The translations under genes were made by a program, and so were the position numbers. From the NCBI GenBank assembly GCA_002633005.1, contig NMRA01000547.1, forward strand, positions 135,561-199,560: a stretch of DNA of 64,000 nucleotides. Direction: 5' to 3'. Under the pieces are notes generated by a model, which ran no database searches, was not told the DNA's origin, and was given only the letters and a program-made list of their open reading frames with translations. This DNA is from Phoronis australis. Lineage: Eukaryota; Phoronida; Phoronidae. Positions 40,401 to 52,400 of this stretch are shown here, piece after piece; positions within the stretch are counted from its first letter, which is position 1, and every line of letters begins with the position of its first letter.

Positions 40401-43400
40401 GTCAAAAGAAACCTGAGCCTGATTTTTTAAGAGTTCCTGAGTTTTTTTGACGCTTTTTACAACCACTTTGTACTTTTTCTGAAAAATAGCAAATAAAAGA
40501 ACTGGGAAGTAGGTGACTTTTTGTCAGCAACAACACATCATCGCTTCACGCTATTGAAATAATAACTATATAGCAGAAAGAAGAAAGAATAACATACGCG
40601 GAAAATTAGTTTGGATGATTGATTTTTATGTCTTCCCATTTTAGCCTACAAAATGTCATTTTCACTGCTTATTATTAAGGCCATTTTTACACATTTTTAT
40701 CGCTCTCCCAAATCTATATCAGATTCTTGTGGAACATGAGTTAACTTCCATCTATTACTGCTGTCTTTGTTCAGCCCTTTGCATGAATAAAAAATCTTGT
40801 TTCTTTCAAAGTTTTTGTACAGTCATTTTTTTACATAACTCACACATATCTCTGCCAATCTGTGACTGTCAGTTAGATTAAATGACTCTAGGAGGCACAA
40901 CTCGATTGTGCAATTATCTATCGACCAAGATGCCAAATAGAACAAATATCATTCGTTTTGCTACATCAGTGACGAAGGAGATCATGGGAAGCTTTATGAG
41001 AGAGATTTTCTTCGCGGATTTTCAGATTTCCTGGTGCAAAAATAAAAAAAATCTATTATAGGATTACAGAACTCAAAAGTCAATTTTAATGTACTGATGA
41101 GCTAATAATACAACCCCCATCACCATCTCATACTTCAGAGAAGCAGGTTTTATTCTTATTAAGGGAGCCCTTTCCCCCTTGCTTGGTCACTTTTTGATCA
41201 CCGTAATGGACTAAGAATCCCATGCAGGCAGTGCATGGGATTCTTAGTCCATTACGGTGCTGGTCCATTTTCAGACCTCCTGGACAAGTCCTTGTATATG
41301 CGCTTGAAAAAGTCCTCTATTAGCAAAGTTCATACTAACTATCAAGATTTTCGAGATCACAAGTGAAAAGAGGACGGTGGATACGAGCAGAAGTGTCGTG
41401 TTATTGGACATACAAAGGGTCACGCAATAATTCTTGTACTATACAAAAGCGGCCGAGCATGGTGGCAGTGCGCCAATGGAATTTGCAATTTCAGAAAAAA
41501 AACAGGTACAAATATTTACGATTGAAAACATGATATTTTCAATGATATCCAAGATACCGGCTTTCCAAACCAGTATTTGAACAATTGGGTGTTGATGCGA
41601 CTTACCAGTTTACCAGCTAAAAGTTTCAAAATATGTAAATTCCGTTCATGCGGCGGACTCAAAACCAGTTTTTTTAAGGTATGCTAGGTTTAGTGTATGA
41701 TGCATTTCCACACAACACTTCAAAAAACAGCAAAATAGGCCGAATCCATCCCAAAACGGGAACATGTCATTGTTTCTTTAATATAAAGCTATTTATCAAA
41801 TCCAATAAAAATTCGTCAAGGAGCTTAGAAGTAAAAGAGGAAAACAAAAAAATGAAATTGCCACAAGGGGGCACAGATTCATTGGAAGGTCATCGTCGTC
41901 CATTGTTACCTTCACATAAATACACTTACTAAAATTAATCAAGATCCTGCAGTGGGTTTAGGAGCTATGGGTGCAAAAACAAAACTGCCACAAGGAGGCG
42001 CCACAGTAGTCAATGTCTTTGGAAAATCATTAACCGTCCTCTTCACACTAAAAACATAATTATGTGCTAATTTTCAAAATTATGCTTAGAGTGGTTTGGT
42101 TGGCAGAGGGGCGGACGCCAAAAACAGACTAAGAAACAATAAAAATGGCCCTTAGATGGCATAAAATATGTCAAATCATCCAAAAACGCCGTTTCTGTAA
42201 TAGAAAGCTGTTTACCAAATTTCATAAAAATCCATCAAGGAACTTCAAAGAAACAGGGGAAAACAGAAAAAAATGAAATTGCCACTAGGGGGCACAGCGT
42301 TAGTTGGATCCGTCTGAAAGTCGTCGTCGTCCGCTGTCAACTTCATATAAATACACTTGCTAAATTTAATATAGATCCTGCAATGGGTTTAGTAGAAACA
42401 GCCATGGGCGCTACAAAAAACAAAACTGCCACTACGAGGAGCCAAAGTAGTCAAAGTCTTCAGAAGGTTATCGTCGACCGTTCTCTTCACACTAAGAACA
42501 TATATGCCAATTTTCACAATCATTCTTTGGATGGTTTGTTTGATAGAGGGACAGACTCCAAAACAGTAAAAATGGCCACTGGGTGGAACAAAATATCTCA
42601 AATTGACATCCGAAAATGGGAGGATAGCGCCATCTTCCTAATATATGGTTATGTGCCAAATTTCATGAAAATCTGTTGAGGAGCTTTGAAGATACAGAGG
42701 TAAATGTACAAAAGTTGTTGGATCCATTCGAAATTTGTCGTCACCTGTCATGTGGGGTCATAAAAACTCGCGTTCCATTCAAAAACTGATGAGGTGCACA
42801 TCTGAATACGGCTGACCGACAAGTCAGAGATGACTGCATGGCAAAAAGTGCTGAATAAGTGAAAAATTATGATCAACTGCCATTACAATTTTAAAGGGAA
42901 GTGAACTGTATTGTCAATTTTTGAGTGGTGGGGTATAATCATGAGTGGAGGTTCTTTCCATACTTAGAAATTATTTTGACATAAATATTAAAATACAAAT
43001 AACGGCAAGCAATCACCTCAGGGATGGTCACCATCATTGTTCTGGCATAATCTACTAGCTTCAATGGCGACCTGAGCAGACTAGTGGAATGGCAAATCTG
43101 GTGACGATTTCACCAGCTCTCACAAGTCATATGTACTAAAGATGTGTATGAAGATGGGTCACCTTTTGTACAAGTATGTGACCATAGGGTTTTATGTTGC
43201 CCACTTGAACACAACAAACTCAAGATCATTAGCACTGCATTGTGTCAGATTTTCAACTCTATATAGTGGCCGCATAAAGTCTTTTTATCCGAGTGATTGC
43301 TAAATGAAGCTGCCATCACAGTGATACAGCATACAAGAAGTAAACACAAATTGCCTTATCCATGTTACCGAGGAAGCAGTCTAGCTCGAAACTAAACTTT

Positions 43401-46400
43401 ACATGAAAAGTAAAATTTTGATATAGGTGTTAAATATTTTCAACTGAAGTTTTGTCTAGACGATTTTGAAGATGGAACAGGGTGCAGAGCTGCCTGTAAA
43501 TATGTGCTAGTAAAGGATATTGTTTCATTGTGTAGATTTTTTATTTTGTTGCCATAATGTCTTAATGACAGATGATAGACAGACTGTGAGACTAATCAAA
43601 TGATAAACAGACAGTGAGACTAATCAGATGATAGACAGACAGTGAGACTATTTCAGATGATTGTCAGACAATGAAACTATTTCGAAAACTGGAGATTAAA
43701 CTATAAAAATCCAATAAAGCTGGGTGTTTTAAAGAGACAAGTAAAATCTGTGTATCTCACAAAATGCAGATTTTGTGATAAAACCCTCATAGTCCTAAAA
43801 GAAAACTTTATCAAATCAAAATACACATCTTTATAGCAACAATATCAGACTTCTTCACACATTGAGTTTCTGTAAACAACATGTATCAGTATAAAGAATG
43901 TGCACTGATTAGTTCGTCACCATTACTCACCTTTGTAGTTGCGACTCTTGGATTTCATCATGGGCAAATTAAGAGGGATGAAGTGTTCGTGATCACACAC
44001 AATGCGAAGGAAATCAAACTTGAACTCATGCAACATCTGAAAGGTATTTTTTCAACAATAAAGAAAACAATGTTCAAGGCATCAATAGAAAGATTTAAAC
44101 AAGCTCAATTTATTAAGTGCTTACAAAAACAATTGCACCTGGAACCAGCCAAGGGATTCCTACTTCAGACGGTCAATATTGAGACATTATTTGGATGTAG
44201 GCCTACACAGACAGACTACTCCATACCTTATTATTGATTGTGATCTAAGTCATCAACAAGTTGAATACTTTAATCAGAAATAATATGCTGAATATATTTA
44301 AATACAAAGTGTTTTATTCAGTGTCGGTTGGTTAAAAGATGTCATGTATTTTCACGTCACATCTGTTAGCAAGAAACTCAATTCACCATACAGAGCTGAC
44401 TGAGGTTGTCTGACAAGGTGGTACAGTTTAGCAACTCTAAAGCAGATACTTGCAAATCAAAAACAGTCAGACATTTCCAAACATAGTCGCTACTGCCTCC
44501 CCCAAACTGATGCTGAAGTTCTCAATAAACATTCTGCTCTCAATACCTCAGTCGTCTTTAGTGTCAGAACTGGTATCAACCACCATGTTCTCGCGGTGAT
44601 GTAAGATGATGCAAAAAGTGAAGTTCAAGTATCACTTAAGTGATGGATATTTGAGTGATGATTGTATAGAGCTTTCATGTGAGGCTTAATTGCTGCTACA
44701 ACCATTAAAGTGGACAGAAAAATAAAAAATAGTGAGTAATTTGTTCAAGGGAGGCAGGCTTTAAAGCTCTATTTGTATTTAATGTTTTGTATTTTCTTTA
44801 AAGAGTTCCCACCATGCATTTTCATTTCAGTAAGCTATTATGAAATGAACACCATAAAATGTATCTAAATAAGCACTTTTTATGCCAAATAGTCGCGAAG
44901 AAAAATTATTTATTTCTAAGTTTATTTCAATGTCGGAACACAGCAGGTCAGAAGATGAGGACGATTTTGAGTGAGAACTGGACAACTATTATGCAGACAG
45001 AGAGGAGAGTGGATACAGGCATCACACTCAAGTACTTGAAGAATCAGACGATGAATTCGATTTCCCATTTAGGAAACTTTAGTCGGCTTTGAGGCGTATG
45101 AACTCTACCAACTTGCACGAGAAATGCTGCAGACATATGTGAGCCACAACCAACTGAACCAAGAGGAGGTCTTTGTTCAAAAAATAGACACTTAATCACT
45201 GACAAATGCCACAGTAAACCTGGGTTGCTCGTATTCACTACAGACTGCTGTGATGGAATGAGCAGTCTAAACACAATGCATAAGCCTACTTGTAGTAGCA
45301 CTCGATCTGGGATGGGGTCGAGGGCCTGGCAGCATTCGCCCTAGAATGAAAGTTTGCTTGTTATTTATAAAAATTGCAAATGCACTTACAAGGTGCCGAG
45401 TCCTTCATCATAACGCTGTTTTTGTGTGTGGTCGAAATGGGATTCCTTGAAATGTGCCAAACAAAGAGTGGCTTCCGACAGAATTGCATGTTCAGCACTG
45501 ACATTCCACACTCTCGTGCTGCACACAAACTGATGCCATTTCTGTGCAACATTCACGTATTTAGGAAATTTGAACCCAGAGACATTCTCAGCCAAGTTGT
45601 TAATACAGCCTGCACAAACGCACCTTTTCATGTCTGAAAAAGGTGGCTCTACGCGGATCTTCCTCACAGCTCCTCAGTATTGGACTGGTGAAAACAACAA
45701 TGGCGGAGACGGTCTTCCACCCATTGCGTACAAGCACAAAAACAGAAAAATATTTTGCTTTTAATTTTTGGCTTGTTTCTTAGCAACAGGTGTACTAAAG
45801 GCTATTAAATCTCGTAAGATGTATTTGTAAAATCCCTTTTGGTGGGAACTCGTTAAAAAGTTGAGTTGAGTACAACGAACCTCAATTACAACAAACTTTA
45901 TCTGAGAGGTTCGTAGAAACAAAAACTTGCATATAAATGAAGGTTTTCGGCAAGTCCCAGAAAGTTTGTTGCAACACAGTTCAAGTGTATTTCAATAGGT
46001 GATACCTTACTATCCCCTGGGCAGAAGTTCTCTATATACAGGTTGATGAGCCGGAAAACAAATCCTCTGTCCAGAAAAGTGAAACATCGCTGAAAAAGAA
46101 AGTTCGTGGCTTATCAAAAACCTATCATCAATAAAACAAGTTTCATAAAAAGAATGCAAAAACAATGCATTGAGTAAGCTTTACAGGCAGTGTGTGAAAA
46201 GTAGAAAATAGTAATGAACTCGGACTGAGTAACACCAAGAAAAAAACAGAAACATCTAAGGAGAGCAATGCAAAGCACCGAGATACAACCCACCAAGGGT
46301 AATTAATTTTTTTCAAAACTATCCAGCCATGTGAAATACCTTGATAAAGTTGCCCAAAGCCCTGTTAGCATTTCTAGCTTCTATAGGATGATCCATATAC

Positions 46401-49400
46401 TTCTGCACAATGTGGGGCACAAGTGTCTGAAGAAGTGTCTGCACACGATAGGAGAAGTTAGACTGTTGACTGCTGGGAAACCGCTCATTCCTTGGCATCT
46501 GAAAACAAACACAAATGATTAAAATTAGATTTATGAGTCTCTAAAATGGGTAGGCGCTATCCACTATTTAATAGAAACACACGTGCCAAATTTTATGAAA
46601 ATCTATCCAGAAGACTGGTTGAGGTGAACACAAAAATGCTACCAGGAAGCATCTTAGAGGTTAGATCAGATTGAAAATTGGAGAGTGTCATTCTTTCCAT
46701 GATAGAAACAAGTCCGCAAAATTTCAAATATCTAACCATGGATTTTTCCAAAAGAAGCAGACGCCTGATGTCAAAAGCAGGACACCAGACATCTCAGACA
46801 GAGACGACAGCAATATGCATATGTGGGTGCATAAAAAGGAAAATCCTCAAAAGCAAGTATTTAATTTCCAACAAACAAAGATTGGCAAATAACAAGTGAC
46901 CAAACAGTAAACAAAAACTGAAATGATCCTAATAACTGTATAGAGAAATTTCCCACAATAATAGTAGTACCGGAGCTTATTTCCAAAAAATTAATTTTCC
47001 AGTAACAAATTAAAAATATGAATAATTAAAAATATTAGTTAGCATGCACTTAGTGTTGGAATCTTTGAACAAGAGGAGGAACGTTTCGCAAGAAGTATAA
47101 TTCCAAAGTAGTTGCATTTAAACAATTAAAGCAAAAGGAAAAAAACTTGTGCAGCTGTCTGCAATAATGTTCGCCATACTATATAGAAACAGCTCCAATC
47201 ACTAACCATGGCCAGTTTTTTAACCATTGAAACATATTACTAAGCCTTTAGTTCACAATGCACATACAAGAATTATTTGGGTTTTGAGCTCTGCCATCCA
47301 CCATATCACTTGTACTGCATCTTGTCAAACTGCATAGACTATCAATTCAGACAAAAATCATAGCACGTTTGAACACTGATTTAACTTGTGATTAAACTTT
47401 ACTGGAAAAAAACAAACACAAAAAGGGCTAAATTCTGCACTCAAATTCTGAATATCATACATGTATGAGCAAAACTGGATGTAAAATTAAGGAAGCCAGA
47501 TCCAGAAACAAGTATTTAATCTAGCCGGACGGTAGACACAATAACCCACACTATACATAATACACTGGTACACTTCACTAACTTTGATGCGTCCTGTGAA
47601 AATCAAGTGTTGCGCCATACATTTAATTAACACGTCAAAGAAGAACCAGGAGTGCTTGAGAAAGCGGTTGATGACCAGCTGGTCAGCTTGAGTTGGTCGT
47701 AACATTGATGTCAGATGCTTGGCTAGTTCTTCATGCACTGTTTTCTGTTTCGACTGCAGTACACTTTTTGCTTCAGGCACAGTAGTCACAAACAGATACT
47801 GGAATTGAGAAACAACACCTCAATACACAATAAAGCTTAAAGGAAATGGAAACTTAAATTCAAGGAACATATTAATACAATGAGATCATGCTTTACCACG
47901 CCATTTCTTCATATGTAGAACAATCTTCAAAATGATATTATTCGTTACTTTACTCCTTATAGTCACTTTTCAGCCGTGTGTGAAGGGCAACATTACAATC
48001 TTCTTGTAATAGACTACACTAATTTTAAAATTCGGACAATCGCCGCACAAATAAAAAGTTCATGTTCAATCAACGTTTCGTCTATTCGTTAGACGTCATC
48101 ATTATCATATTTACAACAATTTAGGACAACAAGTGCCAACATACAGCTCAGGTACCATCCATAAAGTGAAGAGATACAGGGAATATAGTCAGTAGCTGGT
48201 CACCAGCATAGTTGCAGTTCTATAAGGTTGAATGTGACAACTGTAAGGAATTCTATATCGGACTCACACAGAGACGCCTCTGTGACAGGTTAAAAGAACA
48301 TCACACCTCAGAGAAAAGCAACACATATAGGCATTGTGTTAGCTACAATCACCAAGCCAACTCTGTTAGTATTATCTGCAGAGAACCTAATAAGGAGTTA
48401 CTGTACATTAGAAAATTTTTATTAAATAACGAGATTTATACCACAATATTGGCGTCAAACGACAGATACAACCGTGTAATAACCCATAAAGTTATCTCAC
48501 TAGTGAGATAACGATTTGGCGGGAAACCGAGGACGGAGTCGAACCCGGAACCTTGAGTTTGCTGGTAGCCGACCTTAACCACTACACCACGCAGCAGCTG
48601 ACGTCATCAAGAGTGAAAATATTATACTTAAATGAGCACGCGCAATAATCGCACGTTCAACAAACCGCATTGTACTGTACGTATACGCTACGAGAAATAA
48701 GACACATAATTTCCATAAAAATGATATCTTAATTCAATGAAATATTTCTCTCATGTCCTCTTACTTGTAAATCACCGATCTCCAGTTTGAATGCGGGTAT
48801 CGTGTCGTCAGGATCTTTGGCTTGAGAATTATATTCAGTTACCAGTGGTAACCTACTTTAGCAGACGATAATTTCCCGGTCGAAGCTTAGCGTGAAAAAA
48901 ACGTGTTTTAAGCTATAATAGTTGGTAAACCTTAATTTATAAATTCAGTTTATTTCTATTATATTTAAGTTTTCAATTGGTTTTGAGTAAAAGCATTATT
49001 TGACAAAAATAGCCCGGCTTTTCTTAAATGGTCACGACCTCCGACCCCGGGCCTCTGACATAGAAAGTAGTTACAAAGCCGTGGAGAGTCAGAAAAGGTA
49101 AATCGATTCATTGCAATGTTTCTCGTTTAGTATGTGGTATAAATAGATTATTACATGTTCTCAGCCGTTATCCCCCTTATCTAGAGCCCTCGTGGATTTT
49201 GGAGAATTATCACCCTCGGGGCTAAGGCCCCTCGGGCGATAATTCTCCAAAATCCACTCGGGCTCTAGATAACGGGGGATAACGACTTCGCCATGTAATA
49301 ATCTATATCTATGTCATATGATCATCATCATGACGATAATGAATATCATTATTATTCCATATCCTTAATGACAAAATACAGATAACAGCTATTGATCATC

Positions 49401-52400
49401 TAGCAGTCATTAACACTTACCTTAACATATGAGTGCAGAATATCTCCCTTATCAGCATCACACACTTCAAACACTATATGGGTCAGTACTCTGCAGTAAA
49501 AGTGGAAATTCATTTCATGAAGTAAGAGTTGCTGAATAAGGGGAAAGAGTCCTTTACTGGTATCCTGCATTATGATAACCAGTTTAGAGCTTGTTATTCA
49601 ATGGAGAAAACTGGTTCTCACAATGTGGGAACCCTGAAAGTCACTATTATTAAACAAGACACCATGATCTCACACAAAACAAGATACCAACATAAAAATA
49701 ATTGCCATTAGGGGCAATAACAGACTTCAATCAAATTCATGCCGCCATCCTACTTTTTAGAAGGACTATATCCTACGTGTAAGTTCATGCATGGCATGTT
49801 AAAGTACCATGCAGTGTTAATTTTAATTAACACTTAAAAGTCCAGGTCTTAAACTTAGCAGCCGTGAATCGTCCCGTTGACGTACCAAAGCACAAAAAAG
49901 GCTTCATCTCAAAACACAAACCAAAAATATGTTTTCCTCAGATGGCACTGCATTTTACTTTAAGTAAGATGAATAAAACAAGCAAGAAACAATTGTAACA
50001 CAGGGTGTTCGTAAGCACAGTGAGCCTTGCAAACGGCAACAAATACCATTTTCCTAACATTTCCACGAACTCAAGTAAGCAGCACCAATGAACACAAAAT
50101 TGAATTTTTGGGACGCAGTGGAAGTTATCCAAAATTGGTCAAGGCAATCCTCGTAGAAATAGAGATTGACACAAAAAACTCCAAAATTACCAGTTGAAGA
50201 CAAAGGGAAATGAAATTATCACAAAGTTATCACAACACTGTGTCTTCAGGGTGTCATCAACAAGTCTACAAAGTACCTCAGAGAAATATAAAAAATTATG
50301 GAAGTGCTGTGAAATTCATCGTGTTCATGCTGTGCTGGCATCTGCCAGTCAAACAATTGCCTGCTTGGGTTTCAAGTCTATTGTTTTTTTATTGTCAGAT
50401 CTGTAGCCAAATCAGTTCTGTCCAATATTCTGGTTTGTAAGGATGCCTTTGAGTGAAAGTGATGAATTTACTATTGAAACCTGTTTCAAGGGAAAAGGGT
50501 GGGGAGGAAGAATTGTAATGGAGTTCCCTGGAAAAGGGTGGAGATGTACCACTGTAAATAAAACAACACAAAACAACTTCAAAAGGGCAGTAGGAATCCC
50601 AAGACTGCCTGTTCGTAAGAAAACGAGGATCTTGTTGAGGAACTGATTCAATCCCAGGAGGAAAACCCGGGAATCCCAAATCTCTGAGAAGTCACAAGCG
50701 AATTACAAATGAGCAAGTCTTCTGTGCAAAGAACAGCGAAAAAACTAGAGCTAAAATCCTTCAAAAGAATGTGGGTATGAGATATAAAAATTTTAGAATA
50801 AAAAGAAAAAACCTTGATGCCCATTCTTGCATGACCGTTATTCAGCCACTGATGTGAAAACAATCATTTTCAATGATGAAAAAGACTTTACGCTTAAGAA
50901 ATTGCCAAATGACAGTGTTCATGGGAAACACTTATCATGAGACTTTTAGATTTTCCAAAAAAGTAATGGTTTCCGCTGGAGTATCCTGGGAGAAAAAACA
51001 AAGTTATTTTATTGACACCAAAAGAGCAAAACTTAACAATCAAAGCTACATGCAGTTATTGGATGAAAATCTTTCAAGGATTGCAGGCAACTTTATTCTA
51101 GAAACAATTACGTGTTTCAGCAAGATGGGGCTCTTTCACACACAAGAAAAAACCCAAGCTCATCTAGAGGAGACCCACCAAAATTCATCAAAAAGGATGA
51201 ATGGCACGCATTCAGTCCCGACTGCAATCCAATGGACTATGCCATATGGAGCTCTCTGAAGGAAGACGTTTACCACGGAATGAGAGACAAATTGACTGAA
51301 CAAGAGTTAGAAGACAGGATAATTATGTCATGGGAGGAAATCTCAATTGAAGAAAAAAGGGAAACCATATCTGGTTCGACGAAACAGCTCAGTTTAGTCG
51401 TGGCAGAAGATGGAGGCCACAATGAAAAATTAACTGAAATAAGCAAGTCTCCCTTTGATATTTTATTTTTTGATCAGATGTTTTGACAATACTCCCACAA
51501 CTGGACAATTTGCACATTTGTTGATGATATCCTAAAGTTCATCTGTAAGAAATTTGAAAAAATTTGGTTTATCTGTTGCTGAGAAATTACTTGTCAAAAA
51601 GTGGCTCGCACTTTTGGGCCCTCCTGATATTTATGGGAGCATAAAATCAAAGAGTAAATCAATACATAGAATTGCGTTACATATTATATAGAATCTTACT
51701 TTTACCAGCATTAAAGGAAAACGTTACTACTTGCTCTTGAGATATCACATTAACAAACATGTGCTTCACGCAAAGCGGAGGAAAAAAAATATTGGTTATG
51801 AGCAGGATTGCGCATTCAAGTAACAATGTTCGACTTCATGATTTGGCCACTAGTAGACACCAGCATTACCTGACTGCATTCAGTGCCACCTCTTCACTGG
51901 TCGTCTGAGGCAAAAGTCGGAACAACTGATTAAGCACGGTTGGCAGGAAATTGATGAGCGTACTCACATCAACAGCATGCAAACTCTGAAAAGACAGCAT
52001 TGGCACAATACAATCATGCATTTTGTAGATCAACATTTTCATAAGATGACATTTTCATGTAACTTTCAGACACTTAAATTATGCAAAACCTGTGCAGAAT
52101 GGCAATACAAAAAGGCAACCTGAACACTGTAACACAAGGTATCAGAAAAGTTCAGGGGTACCATAGAATCATACACATCTTACGCATGGACCACCTATGA
52201 ACCTACAAATCATGCTTACAAACCCTTGAATCATGCATATCATGCACACAAACCACAAAAATCATACATACGAACACAAAATCATACACACAAGCATCGA
52301 ATCACACACACTAACACTTCATTGTTTGCTGGTTGAGTGCATGATTCAGATGCTCATGTGTTTGATTTGTGTTCGTACGTGCAATTTTTTTCGTGGTTCG

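Larger units (their letters stand above)
37805..43930. other. DOCK intron: candidate cassette exon and several repeats
   Basis: Items at 38251, 40120, 41199, 41680 and 43565 are listed. 38314-40119 has nothing recognisable. Confidence 0.55.
44037..46005. other. DOCK intron with THAP exon
   Basis: Holds the THAP exon and its possible second exon. On the opposite strand, 44934-45083 reads as an acidic frame (MSEHSRSEDEDDF, stop, ELDNYYADREESGYRHHTQ) broken by one TGA. A second frame follows (EAYELYQLAREMLQTYVSHN). These look coding-like but carry no motif. Confidence 0.5.
47799..49420. other. DOCK intron: Penelope fragment, palindrome, tRNA-like SINE, MITE
   Basis: All four items are listed separately. 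48610-49140 otherwise shows nothing. Confidence 0.55.

Noticed and set aside
43881-44237. 118-residue plus-strand ORF
   Set aside because: It is the antisense shadow of DOCK exon 7 (43931-44036).
48515-48604. Functional tRNA gene
   Set aside because: A and B boxes are present but acceptor and anticodon arms do not pair cleanly; better explained as a tRNA-derived SINE or pseudogene.
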